Source of the DNA: UBA4729 sp039931245
GTDB taxonomy: Bacteria; Patescibacteriota; Saccharimonadia; Saccharimonadales; UBA4665
Assembly (NCBI GenBank): GCA_039931245.1
Contig: JBDTSH010000002.1
Coordinates: forward strand, 1-21,410
Length of the DNA stretch: 21,410 bases
Direction: 5' to 3'
Each line of letters opens with the position of its first letter. Position 1 is the stretch's first letter. A model generated the notes under the pieces. That model saw only the letters and a program-made list of their open reading frames with translations, did no database searches and was not told the origin of the DNA. The position numbers and the translations under genes are program-made. This document shows positions 13,305-21,157 of the stretch, piece after piece.

Positions 13305-13592
13305 ATGAACATTGTTGAAGATGTAACTGATGGAAAAGCTCAACTACTCGATGTACGAACGAAAGATGAGTGGAAGGCCAGCCATGCGGTTGGGGCGATG
13401 CATATTTCGGTAAATAATCTGCTGACTGGCTACGTTGGTGAGCTTGATCCCGATTTACCAATCTATATTTATTGTGCCACGGGAGCACGCGCTGGAACGG
13501 CGGCAAGTTATCTACATAGACAAGGTTACGATTCAACTAATATTGGTGGCCTTTCCACGTGGCAGGGTCTCGGTGGGGCTATTACTCGCTAG
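13305..13592 (+). CDS. Rhodanese-like sulfurtransferase (95 residues)
   Basis: A soluble single-domain rhodanese with LLDVRTKDEWKASHAVGA, active site CATGARA (Cys57) and the regular end GGLSTWQGLGGAI. It is the most complete of the set by family pattern. AAGGAAA precedes the ATG by seven bases. It is the last gene of the operon; 110 bases without a gene separate it from the convergent ATPase gene, and no clear terminator is seen there. Together with the other three it gives four separate rhodaneses within 2 kb. Confidence 0.88.
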   Translation: MNIVEDVTDGKAQLLDVRTKDEWKASHAVGAMHISVNNLLTGYVGELDPDLPIYIYCATGARAGTAASYLHRQGYDSTNIGGLSTWQGLGGAITR

Positions 13593-13702
13593 CAAGACTG
13601 CAAAACAAATTCGAATAAACTCCACCAGCCTCGGCCAAGAAATTACTCTATTTCTATAGGGCCCCCGACTCAAACTGTACTGCGCCGCGGAACCACCGCC
13701 AT

Positions 13703-14365
13703 CTACAACACAATTGACCCGTCTTTGAGATGTATCGTCCGTTGGGCAAAGGAGGCAATATTGGCATCGTGAGTAACCATAACAATAGTTTTGCCATCGT
13801 TGCTAAGCGATTGAAATATCTTCATTACATCGGATCCAGATTTACTGTCTAAATTGCCGGTAGGCTCATCCGCTAATATTATTGGCGGGTTCATCAGTAA
13901 TGATCGAGCAATAGCAACACGTTGGCGTTGCCCGCCGGACAGTTCGTTGGGTTTGTGATCAAAGCGATCGGCAAGTCCTACTTTCCGCATAAGCGCCTTT
14001 GCGACTGCGGTTAAATCCTCCTTCCCATATAGTGATGGTAACGTAACATTTTCGAGCGCAGTGAGCTTTGGTAAAAGATTGAATGTCTGGAACACGAAGC
14101 CAATTTTCTGATTCCTAATATCTGCAAGTTGATCTTCGGATTTATTGGCAACATCTTGCCCATCAAGATAATACTTACCATCGTCAACAGCGTCTAGGCA
14201 ACCGATAATATTCATGAGCGTAGACTTGCCTGAGCCCGAAGGACCCATTAGAGCCACGAATTCACCGGGCTTAATATCAAAAGTAATGTTATTAAGAATG
14301 TCTATTCTTTGCTTTCCTATGCTGTAGCTTTTCGATAAATTCGTCGTAGATATTATTGGTTTCAT
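13703..14365 (-). CDS. MacB/LolD-type ABC transporter ATP-binding protein
   Basis: The 220-residue product has all parts of a MacB/LolD-type ATPase: Walker A GPSGSGKS near residue 41, Q-loop FVFQTFNLLP, signature LSGGQRQR, Walker B IILADEPTGNLD and H-loop VTHD. It is the last gene of a four-gene operon and starts one base after the stop of the adaptor gene (TAA-T-ATG), without a good ribosome site, so it is probably translationally coupled. It would power the separate permease at 16116-17315. Confidence 0.93.
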   Translation of the reverse strand: MKPIISTTNLSKSYSIGKQRIDILNNITFDIKPGEFVALMGPSGSGKSTLMNIIGCLDAVDDGKYYLDGQDVANKSEDQLADIRNQKIGFVFQTFNLLPKLTALENVTLPSLYGKEDLTAVAKALMRKVGLADRFDHKPNELSGGQRQRVAIARSLLMNPPIILADEPTGNLDSKSGSDVMKIFQSLSNDGKTIVMVTHDANIASFAQRTIHLKDGSIVL

Positions 14366-14366
14366 A

Positions 14367-15557
14367 TTATTCAGTGATTAAATACTGGTCTCCCGCACCT
14401 AGCCCGCTTACAACGGCGACTGATTTGCCGTCAGTGAAGCCAGTTATTATGGTTTTATGTGCCACGGAGTGGTTCTCATCGTAATACGAAACAATCGACT
14501 TTCCCCCTACTAACTTTACTGCCCTATTCGGGACAATAACGGCTTTCTCAACCTGTTTGGTAATAAACTGAATAGTTGCACCCATGCCGTCGAGCACCGG
14601 GTTATTATTTGCAGCAAATATCGAGCGGACTTCGTAGGATGCCGTACCATTTTGGTCTATTTTTGCTATTGGAGATACGTAGGCAACCCGACCATCGAGC
14701 GTTGCGCTTAAGGATGTAAATTCTGCTTTTATGATCTGGTCTACTTTTATTTTAGCTATGTCTTCTTCATCAAAACTACTGACTAGCACTGCTGATTCTG
14801 GGTCGGCAATGGAAATAAATCCAATCGATCCCGTCTGTGAGCTACCTAACGTTTGGCCAACGACACCATTGATGCTGGTAATAATCCCAGTAAAAGGGGC
14901 GACAATCTTCGTATCGTACACTGCCGTCCTGGCTATTTGTAAACTTGCGTATGAAGCGTTTGCTACATATTGAGCATCAACTCTGGAAGCATTTGTGAGC
15001 GCAAGCTGAGCATCAGCACTCGCTATATCTGCTTCAGCTTTTCTTAGTTTCGCCGCTTCAGCCAGTTCCTGTGAGCTAGCCATACCATACTTATTAACAA
15101 CATCGTTATATATGTTCTGTTCTGAGGTCAAGGCGCTACGTGCCGCCTCTGAAGTGCGCTGCTTTAGCATTATCTCTTCTCCCCCTGGCGCTAATCGCTT
15201 AGCTTTTTCTAGATTAGCGCTGTAGGTTGATTGCGCCTGGTCTATCTGGGCAATTAGCTTCGAGCTATCTAGCTCCGCCAGAACGTCGCCCGCCTGCACA
15301 CTATCACCAACTTTTACGTTTAAAATTTTTAGAGTACCGGATTGCGAAAAATTCAACACGGCTTTATCGGCCGTAACAACACCGTCGTTCTCTACGGAAA
15401 CAGCTATCGTATCAATTCTTGCCTTGCCTTCACTGATTTTTGGAGCCGTGCTCGATGATCTGTTCGACACAGCAAACCCTACAACCGCAATTATAATTAC
15501 AAGCCCCAGACCAATAAACAGCGTAATTTTCTTATGTAATTTAATGTGATTTACCAT
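14367..15557 (-). CDS. HlyD/MacA-type efflux adaptor
   Basis: The 396-residue product has one N-terminal membrane helix (about residues 11-30). Next is a lipoyl-like half (VKVGDSVQAGDVLAELDSSKL), a long coiled-coil hairpin (about 95-200), the second lipoyl half (KIVAPFTGIITSINGVVGQ), a beta-barrel, and a membrane-proximal domain ending in VVSGLGAGDQYLITE. It links the permease to the outside of the cell. In a cell without a normal outer membrane it cannot feed a TolC channel, so export across the wall or membrane-protein regulation is more likely. AGGAGAAT lies three bases before the ATG. Confidence 0.9.
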   Translation of the reverse strand: MVNHIKLHKKITLFIGLGLVIIIAVVGFAVSNRSSSTAPKISEGKARIDTIAVSVENDGVVTADKAVLNFSQSGTLKILNVKVGDSVQAGDVLAELDSSKLIAQIDQAQSTYSANLEKAKRLAPGGEEIMLKQRTSEAARSALTSEQNIYNDVVNKYGMASSQELAEAAKLRKAEADIASADAQLALTNASRVDAQYVANASYASLQIARTAVYDTKIVAPFTGIITSINGVVGQTLGSSQTGSIGFISIADPESAVLVSSFDEEDIAKIKVDQIIKAEFTSLSATLDGRVAYVSPIAKIDQNGTASYEVRSIFAANNNPVLDGMGATIQFITKQVEKAVIVPNRAVKLVGGKSIVSYYDENHSVAHKTIITGFTDGKSVAVVSGLGAGDQYLITE

Positions 15558-15566
15558 CGTATTCTC

Positions 15567-16094
15567 CTAATTAACTGAGCCTTTAACTTTCAAAAATATG
15601 ACAGACTGCTTGTCCGAATGGTATCCATCAACCCAAACCCAAACATACGTACCTTTTTTAACATCAGACAAATCAGCACCAACCAAGGTACCGCTTGTGT
15701 CGCCAGTAGTCTTTTTAATTTGCACACCGACTGGAATCATAATATTAGTGTTTTCAATTTTGGCCGTAGCAGTTTCTTGAGCTTTCAGGGCCTGTCTCTC
15801 TTCCTGACTAAGCGCTTGTCTCTCCGCCTTTTGAGCCGCTTGTTGCTCTGTAGTTAGCTCCACAGTGTCGATTTCATTCGCTATTATCAGATCATTGCCT
15901 TCGATCGATTTAACGATACCTTTTATTTCCGCGGATCGCGCTGGCTGACCTTGTTCTTGGGCTGGGGTAAGCGATGAAGCTAGCGCATTACCCTCCGATG
16001 CGGCAGTAGCATGTGGGCGCGTCAGTAAATATGCCGAAACGCCACCAATCGCGACAAGCGTCACAACGCTCGCCATAATAATTACTTTTTTCAT
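15567..16094 (-). CDS. Small secreted or anchored protein in the MacAB-like operon
   Basis: The 175-residue product starts with a signal or anchor helix (MKKVIIMASVVTLVAIGGVSAYLLT). Then come a linker, a small beta domain (about 60-80, EIKGIVKSIEGNDLIIANE), a charged helix rich in Gln, Ala and Glu, and a second beta part (VGVQIKKTTGDTSGTLV ... VWVWVDG). It resembles DUF5666-like OB-type domains, interrupted by the helix, but I am unsure. The start at 16094 is chosen because GGAGG sits six bases before it; the ATG at 16106 overlaps that site. It lies between the permease and adaptor genes, so it is probably an accessory part of this exporter. Confidence 0.7.
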   Translation of the reverse strand: MKKVIIMASVVTLVAIGGVSAYLLTRPHATAASEGNALASSLTPAQEQGQPARSAEIKGIVKSIEGNDLIIANEIDTVELTTEQQAAQKAERQALSQEERQALKAQETATAKIENTNIMIPVGVQIKKTTGDTSGTLVGADLSDVKKGTYVWVWVDGYHSDKQSVIFLKVKGSVN

Positions 16095-16115
16095 AATATC
16101 CTCCATGCTAATTTA

Positions 16116-17315
16116 TTATTCGTACCTTAATGCTTCTATTGGATTTAGGCCGGCGGCCTTTTTAGCGGGGTGATACCCGAAAAATATACCAATACTCAGT
16201 GAGAACCCAATCGCCACAAAAACACCCCACCAAGCATGTACAATTTTCATTCCAAAATGACCGGCGACTGGATATAGAGCGAGGCCAAGAGCCACCCCAA
16301 CTAAACTACCCACCAAAGAAATGACCGCAGCTTCTACTAAAAATTGTGCCATAATTTGTTTTTTCTTTGCACCGAGGGCTTTCCGTAGACCAATCTCTCT
16401 TGTCCGCTCTGTAACGTTAATGTACATCACGTTCATAATACCTATGCCTCCCACAATAAGGACAATAGCCGCAACACTGCTAAGCAGAAGCGCCATGGTT
16501 TTAGTAGACTCTTTCGCTGCCACGACATTACTGCCCATATCTTTGAGCTTGAAATCATCTATACTCCCCGCCGGAAGTTTATGTTCATCTCGTAAAATTG
16601 ATGAGATTTCACCCATAGCAATTTCTATAGACGCAAGATCTTTAGCAGAAGCGTTAACCGTCATTTTGCCACCGTCGGCAAGCGCATAACGCTCGGCTGC
16701 GGTAAAAGGCATAAAGATGCTCTCATCTATGCTAATGGGGCCAAAAGATCCGCCCTTTTCATTTGTAATACCGATAACTTCAAATGTTTTTTTGTTAACC
16801 TTAATACTTTGGCCGACTGCCGTTGTTGAGTTTTCTCCAAATAGTGTCTCGGCGGCCGTAGCACCAAGCACAACAACCCGTTTTTTTGAATCCTCCTGGT
16901 CTTGATCAAAGAACTTCCCCGCGCTATACGCAAGGTTGGACAGTTTTGCAAAATCTACGCTTGTACCTACCACATTGATCTGTTCGCTCATGGAGCCGGC
17001 AGTGACCGCAACCTTGCCGCTAAGAACCGGCGCGACATCGGAAATATGTACTGCCTTTTCTTTTATAACGACCGCATCTTTATAGCTTAGCTTCGATAAG
17101 GTCCCGTCTGAATTTGCTGGTGCATTTATAAATATTGTGGTGACCGACAGATTTGAAAATTGTTGGGCGATATCAGCTTTCGCACCCTCTCCAAAGTCAA
17201 TCACTAAAATAACTGTAGCCGCCCCTATGATAATCCCAAGCGACGTTAAAAATGACCGCCCTCTCTGAGACCAGATACTTCGAATGGCCTCTTGCACTAG
17301 TTTTTTTTGAATCAT
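16116..17315 (-). CDS. MacB-like ABC transporter permease
   Basis: A 399-residue protein with the MacB/FtsX layout. An N-terminal helix (RGRSFLTSLGIIIGAATVILV) is followed by a large outside domain (about 45-275) and then three C-terminal membrane helices. The FtsX domain shows GIGIMNVMYINVTERTREIGLRKALGAKK, and the end is LNPIEALRYE. The ATPase is a separate gene (13703-14365), unlike fused E. coli MacB. First gene of the operon; no ribosome site is seen before the ATG and the promoter is not clear, although TATAGT lies about 60 bases upstream. Confidence 0.93.
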   Translation of the reverse strand: MIQKKLVQEAIRSIWSQRGRSFLTSLGIIIGAATVILVIDFGEGAKADIAQQFSNLSVTTIFINAPANSDGTLSKLSYKDAVVIKEKAVHISDVAPVLSGKVAVTAGSMSEQINVVGTSVDFAKLSNLAYSAGKFFDQDQEDSKKRVVVLGATAAETLFGENSTTAVGQSIKVNKKTFEVIGITNEKGGSFGPISIDESIFMPFTAAERYALADGGKMTVNASAKDLASIEIAMGEISSILRDEHKLPAGSIDDFKLKDMGSNVVAAKESTKTMALLLSSVAAIVLIVGGIGIMNVMYINVTERTREIGLRKALGAKKKQIMAQFLVEAAVISLVGSLVGVALGLALYPVAGHFGMKIVHAWWGVFVAIGFSLSIGIFFGYHPAKKAAGLNPIEALRYE

Positions 17316-17745
17316 GTTAATGCCAATTTTTTGTGACCATGCTTGTGATACAACGACGACTATATATTTATTTCAAAATTATCACTTAACCTTACTTCGA
17401 GTTATAGATTAGTCCTTAGTCTGTCCAGCCTGATTGCGATGTTGCGACTGGTTGGCAAGTTAAGAGGTCCAGTAGATATTGGCGATGGCCCTCTTAATGA
17501 AGCTCCAGTGCGCCACTGTTTTGAATAGCTAATTGATGACGTCCACTTAGTGTTAATCACGAAGTCCGTCTACTGCTCCCGGCGAAAAGATGCTGTGCGC
17601 AAATAACTCCTTGAGAGGTTTTTATTTATGCGTATTTCACGGAGTCACTTAAGCTGTAACCGAACTAACATCTTTGGTGCGTTTGAAAGTTATCTTTGGT
17701 GACTTTTTACTTTGCGAAGTAACTCAAAGCCTGTACTATATGAAA
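17316..17745. other. 430-base gap without a recognised gene
   Basis: Between two divergent operons. It holds two tandem hairpins at 17460-17518, an AT-rich stretch next to the permease gene, and a 10-base direct repeat ATCTTTGGTG at 17670-17679 and 17692-17701 (22 bases apart, about two helical turns). The + strand start at 17674 for the ArsR gene lies here but is rejected in favour of 17746. Confidence 0.5.
17460..17522 (+). ncRNA. Possible small structured RNA or leader: two tandem hairpins
   Basis: Arms TTAAGAGG (17460-17467) and CCTCTTAA (17490-17497) pair exactly. Eight bases later CAGTG-CGC-CACTG (17506-17518) is followed by TTTT, a terminator-like form on the + strand. No ORF covers it and no promoter is evident, so this is only a suggestion. 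Confidence 0.3.
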
Positions 17746-17760
17746 ATGCGTTCATATAGT
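17735..17760. promoter_or_regulatory. ArsR/SmtB-type operator over the arsR start
   Basis: Ten-base arms ACTATATGAA and TTCATATAGT are perfect inverted copies with a six-base centre. The layout (ATA, TGA, TCA, TAT) matches ArsR/SmtB operators. It covers the TACTAT -10 (17734-17739) and the ATG at 17746, so binding would block transcription start directly. Confidence 0.8.
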
Positions 17761-18093
17761 TGCTGTGACACTACTAGCTCAACATCAATGGATATCCAGG
17801 ATTTGTCTGGCTTGCTAAAGATTGTGAGTGAGCAGAATCGTTTACGATTACTTTGCATCCTTCGCGATAGTGGAGAGCATTGTGTCTGTGAATTTGAAGA
17901 ACACCTCAAAGATCTCTCGCAGAGCCTCATATCACACCATCTAGCAGACCTGAAACAAGCCGGGCTAGTGGCGGCTGAAAAGCGGGGCCTGCGCATGCAC
18001 TATTCACTTAGTGAAGATGGCCGGCGTATCGTTGATATCATTTTTTCTTTGGTAGAACCCGCTACAGCCCGCTGTAGCAATACGAATAGCTGA
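17746..18093 (+). CDS. ArsR-family metalloid-responsive repressor
   Basis: From the ATG at 17746 the product has 115 residues. It has the ArsR winged helix with SQSLISHHLADLKQAGLV as recognition part. The motif HCVCEF (Cys46, Cys48) is in the helix where the classical ArsR has ELCVCDL, so As(III) or Sb(III) sensing is likely. An extra CC pair (residues 6-7) and Cys37 may add ligands. I choose 17746 because the -10 box TACTAT ends seven bases before it; 17674 and 17740 are less likely, and a start at 17788 (MDIQDL) would lose the CC pair. It precedes a thioredoxin-like gene and a permease gene on the same strand, and an operator overlaps its start. Confidence 0.88.
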   Translation: MRSYSCCDTTSSTSMDIQDLSGLLKIVSEQNRLRLLCILRDSGEHCVCEFEEHLKDLSQSLISHHLADLKQAGLVAAEKRGLRMHYSLSEDGRRIVDIIFSLVEPATARCSNTNS

Positions 18094-18127
18094 AATAATA
18101 AATCCTGTAACAGAAAGGCCAAAAAAT

Positions 18128-18382
18128 ATGAAAATCGAAGTTGTCGGAACGGGATGTGCGACGTGTCAGCAACTCTACAAGATAACCCAGCAGGCGGCCG
18201 CTGATATTAACCCTAAGACCCTGGTAGAATACAAGTCGAATCAAGCTGGTATGGAACGACTACTGGAACTCGGTTTGATGCAGTCACCAGCGTTGGTGGT
18301 CGACGGCAAAATTGCCATGATAGGTTATAGCCCTAGTATTCAGAAAATTAAAAACGCTATTCTTGAAACTGCCTCGCGATGA
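18128..18382 (+). CDS. Small thioredoxin-like protein (TM0996/MTH895 type)
   Basis: An 84-residue cytoplasmic thioredoxin-fold protein with the redox pair GTGCATCQ (Cys10, Cys13) and the loop SPALVVDGK with a cis-proline. This short family, often called redox-active disulfide protein 2, is commonly beside ArsP-type permeases. It probably reduces the metalloid substrate or a cysteine in the permease. AGAAAGG lies about 10 bases before the ATG. Its last bases overlap the permease start (ATGA). Confidence 0.88.
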   Translation: MKIEVVGTGCATCQQLYKITQQAAADINPKTLVEYKSNQAGMERLLELGLMQSPALVVDGKIAMIGYSPSIQKIKNAILETASR

Positions 18383-19359
18383 GCATCTTTGGCCCCATCC
18401 AAACACTTGCTGATTGGCTCACCTACAATCTAGTTTCGCTAGAGAAAGGCACTCGGCTGGCCGACAGTGTCGACTTTTTTATCTACGATAGTATCAAGAT
18501 TGTGCTACTTTTGTTGGCAATTAATTACATTATGGCGATTATTCGCTACTACTTGCCCCTGGAGAAGATTCGCGATTTCCTGCACAGTCGCAACTGGTAC
18601 GGACTTGATTATGTTCTAGCCGCCAGTTTTGGGGCAATCACACCATTTTGCTCATGTTCATCGATCCCTCTGTTTGTCGGCTTTTTAGGGGCGGGCATTC
18701 CGCTGGGCGTAACCTTCACGTTCCTCATTACCTCGCCGCTCATTAACGAAGCGGCCATCGCCTTATTCATTGGGTTATTTGGGCTTAAACTTGCTGTCTC
18801 CTACGTTGTCGCTGGTATGACTATTGGGATAGTTGGCGGTTTTATCCTCCGCCACGTGAATGCCAAAAAACATATTAGCCCCGATATATTAGAGATGAGT
18901 ACTCATGTAAAACCCGGAGCTGCCCTTCCAACTAAAAGTATCGCTGCCAGAGAATTACTAACACTCTGGTGGGCTGAGGGGTTTAGGCTTACTAAGAAGC
19001 TTCTGCCGTATGTGTTGATCGGCGTTAGTCTTGGTGCCCTCATTCATGGCTATGTGCCTCAAAACTTTTTCGAAAACACACTTAGTAACGCCGCCTGGTG
19101 GACCGTACCTTTAGCAACAATAGTGGCGGTTCCGCTTTATTCTAATGCCGTTGCCGTCATACCTATCATGGGAGAATTAGTGGCCAAAGGCGTCCCAATC
19201 GGAACAGCAATCGCCTTTATGATGGCCGTTGTTGGGTTATCGCTACCTGAAGCGCTGATACTTAAAAAGGTCATGAGCGCTAAACTCTTAGTCACCTACT
19301 TTTCTGTAGTGACTATGGGAATCATCCTAATTGGCTGGATGATTAATCTGCTATTTTAA
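18379..19359 (+). CDS. ArsP-like permease (DUF318 family)
   Basis: The 326-residue membrane protein has about eight helices in two halves. The first half carries the hallmark FGAITPFCSCSSIPLF (Cys91, Cys93), then GIPLGVTFTFLITSPLINEAA. The second half has VPLYSNAVAVIPIMGELVAKGVP. This is the DUF318/ArsP family; ArsP exports trivalent organoarsenicals, with the CC motif as a binding site. The ArsR gene and the thiol protein in the same operon fit a metalloid export unit. Other family members act on unknown substrates, so the substrate is inferred. Confidence 0.87.
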   Translation: MSIFGPIQTLADWLTYNLVSLEKGTRLADSVDFFIYDSIKIVLLLLAINYIMAIIRYYLPLEKIRDFLHSRNWYGLDYVLAASFGAITPFCSCSSIPLFVGFLGAGIPLGVTFTFLITSPLINEAAIALFIGLFGLKLAVSYVVAGMTIGIVGGFILRHVNAKKHISPDILEMSTHVKPGAALPTKSIAARELLTLWWAEGFRLTKKLLPYVLIGVSLGALIHGYVPQNFFENTLSNAAWWTVPLATIVAVPLYSNAVAVIPIMGELVAKGVPIGTAIAFMMAVVGLSLPEALILKKVMSAKLLVTYFSVVTMGIILIGWMINLLF

Positions 19360-19554
19360 CTTAGTTGTAACACTTCGATAGTTTGCGCATAATCTGGTGC
19401 ACTTACAGTTTTCCTATTGTGGCAGAATAGTAGATCCCTCTTCGAGGCGAATCCCCTGTCAATTGTCGCTACCTGATGACGCCAGCCGACAGTTTTGAAA
19501 CCCTGCTACTGGTTAACCGAAATTAGTGGTGAAATATTTTTGGTAGCTCAGTTG

Positions 19555-19560
19555 TATAAT
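19555..19560 (+). promoter_or_regulatory. -10 box of the sigma factor operon
   Basis: A perfect TATAAT, 10 bases before the ATG at 19571. The expected start near 19567 leaves a leader of about four bases. No convincing -35 of either the main or the ECF type is seen. Confidence 0.6.
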
Positions 19561-19570
19561 ATAGGTGACG

Positions 19571-20143
19571 ATGGCTACCGAAACAGATACTCTTTCAGAT
19601 TCACAAATAGTTTCTTTGGTACTGAAAGGCGCTAAAGACCCGTACGCCTTACTTGTCGAGAGATACGAGGCTAAGCTACTTCGGTATGCAACCTACCTCA
19701 TAAAAGACCCTGATATTGCGTCAGACATTGTGCAAGATACTTTCATAAAGGCTTATATCAATCTATACAGTTTTCATCTGAATAAATCTTTTTCATCTTG
19801 GATTTACCGCATAGTGCACAATGAGGCCATGAATCTGATAAAACGGAACAAAAAGTCTTCCACTTTCACTGAGCTGGATATGACTGGTGACGAAATTTTT
19901 GTGAAGTTCTCGACTGACAAGATACTGGACAGGAACTTATTAAAAGCCAATGTCCGCACCTGTTTACGTAAAGTGAGTATCAAATACCAAGAGGTTCTGG
20001 CGCTCTACTACTTTGATGACCTAAAATATGATGAGATAAGCGACATATTACATATACCGACATCGACCGTAGGTGTCCGGATAAAAAGGGCTAAAGCAGA
20101 GCTTATGAAAGCCTGTCAGAATGATGGAGTTACCTATGAATAA
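19571..20143 (+). CDS. ECF-type RNA polymerase sigma factor
   Basis: The 190-residue product has region 2 (KLLRYATYLIKDPDIASDIVQDTFIKAYINL, then SFSSWIYRIVHNEAMNLIKR) and region 4 (LALYYFDDLKYDEISDILHIPTSTVGVRIKRAKAEL), with a short linker, as in ECF sigma factors. I use the ATG at 19571, since a GTG at 19565 would lie before the expected transcript start. It overlaps the next gene by eight bases, a layout usual for a sigma factor and its anti-sigma factor. The target promoter motif is not evident in the window. Confidence 0.93.
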   Translation: MATETDTLSDSQIVSLVLKGAKDPYALLVERYEAKLLRYATYLIKDPDIASDIVQDTFIKAYINLYSFHLNKSFSSWIYRIVHNEAMNLIKRNKKSSTFTELDMTGDEIFVKFSTDKILDRNLLKANVRTCLRKVSIKYQEVLALYYFDDLKYDEISDILHIPTSTVGVRIKRAKAELMKACQNDGVTYE

Positions 20144-20657
20144 GCCGAATTCAGAAACAACAACTGCTATTGAGAGAAACGTAATGGCTAAGATCAAGAC
20201 CGGTCAAGCCAAAATGCACCCCCGAAATTACTATGTAGTCTTAAGTGCTTTAGGTGTATTGGTAGTTGGACTGCTTGGTTTTGTGACTGCCTACTTTATG
20301 AGTGTCGTAACCCTGTGGTTGCGTATCCAATCGGCTGCCGGTCCGGCCTACGGTGCCCGACGAAACTTATCTAACCTTGTCGGCGCTTTCCCATGGTGGG
20401 CACTGGCACTCGGAATTGTATCTTTGGCTACTATTATCTTCTTCGTGCGTAAAGTAGGTCGTCTGTATAAACTACGGCTTATCTATCTAATCCCGGCAGT
20501 CATAATTGTCTCGTTACTGCTGGGCTTCGCGTTTTCATATAGCACGCTTCCGGACATGCTTATGAGTCATAGACCTCAAGCTGTGTGTGATAGCTCGAAC
20601 GTCAATTGTATCAATGCCGAAGGCCAAGGCTACCTGCGCGGCCGACACATGAAATAA
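20136..20657 (+). CDS. Membrane protein, probable anti-sigma factor
   Basis: The 173-residue product begins with a soluble part of about 30 residues (IERNVMAKIKTGQAKMHPRNYY), then three membrane helices (about 32-56, 86-105, 115-137) and an outside tail with two cysteines (VCDSSNVNC). A short cytoplasmic helix beside the membrane fits an anti-sigma factor that holds the sigma factor, but no zinc-finger HxxxCxxC is present. The start at 20136 follows GGAG by six bases and lies inside the end of the sigma gene. The call rests on this overlap and topology, not on a family match. Confidence 0.6.
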   Translation: MNKPNSETTTAIERNVMAKIKTGQAKMHPRNYYVVLSALGVLVVGLLGFVTAYFMSVVTLWLRIQSAAGPAYGARRNLSNLVGAFPWWALALGIVSLATIIFFVRKVGRLYKLRLIYLIPAVIIVSLLLGFAFSYSTLPDMLMSHRPQAVCDSSNVNCINAEGQGYLRGRHMK

Positions 20658-20701
20658 AAAGTCTCCTTAGTTTGTACTACATATGCCGAAAGGAGGCACC
20701 T

Positions 20702-21136
20702 ATGAAAAAATTATTATTCTTAAGTACCGGAGTTGCGAGCTTAGCCGCCGCTGGTTTAATGTTAGCGCCCGGCTTGGCATTAGCTCAAGCTGGAAACACT
20801 AATGGTGGTGGTAGTGGTAGTGGTAGTGGTGGCGGTTATGGCTATCAGCAATCTTTAACGACAAGAGCCGAAGCAATAGGCATGACCACTGATCAGCTTA
20901 GCGCCCAACTCAAAAGTTCTACTTTGCTACAAATCGCAAAAGACAAAGGATTGAGCGAAGACCAACTGCATGAAAAAATGCAAGCTGCAGCCCAAGAAAG
21001 ATGGAATGCCAATGGCCTCAGCCAAGCCGAGATCGATAGTCGGCTAAAGACTATGGAAGCGCGTCAAGCTAACTGCGATGGCACCGGTAACAGTGGTGGT
21101 GGTAACGGTATGCACCGCAACCACGACAATCAGTAA
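20702..21136 (+). CDS. Secreted glycine-rich protein with helical domain
   Basis: The 144-residue product has a signal peptide (MKKLLFLSTGVASLAAAGLMLAPGLALAQA, cut near residue 29), a Gly/Ser-rich linker, and a helical repeat domain (TTRAEAIGMTTDQLSAQLKS ... TLLQIAKDKGLSEDQL) similar in style to DUF2680-like proteins. It ends in a Cys-, Gly- and His-containing tail. The start is fixed by AAAGGAGG directly upstream. It follows the sigma and anti-sigma genes and ends in a strong terminator, so it is probably a co-transcribed target or a sensor partner of the system, possibly with metal-binding His/Cys residues. Confidence 0.78.
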   Translation: MKKLLFLSTGVASLAAAGLMLAPGLALAQAGNTNGGGSGSGSGGGYGYQQSLTTRAEAIGMTTDQLSAQLKSSTLLQIAKDKGLSEDQLHEKMQAAAQERWNANGLSQAEIDSRLKTMEARQANCDGTGNSGGGNGMHRNHDNQ

Positions 21137-21157
21137 GCCAGCAAACGCTGACAGTAT

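Noticed and set aside
16095..16106. Start at 16106 for the small protein of the MacAB-like operon
   Set aside because: That ATG overlaps the GGAGG ribosome site for the ATG at 16094, which begins a regular signal or anchor helix.
17674..17745. Start of ArsR at 17674 or 17740
   Set aside because: The -10 box TACTAT at 17734-17739 would lie inside the gene; homologous ArsR proteins start close to 17746.
12143..18382. UGA recoding as glycine (SR1/Gracilibacteria code)
   Set aside because: TGA ends genes at normal lengths, for example the Fur-type and thioredoxin-like genes, and no gene needs read-through of TGA.
20606..20701. Start at 20606 for the secreted glycine-rich protein
   Set aside because: AAAGGAGG and a clean signal peptide support the ATG at 20702.
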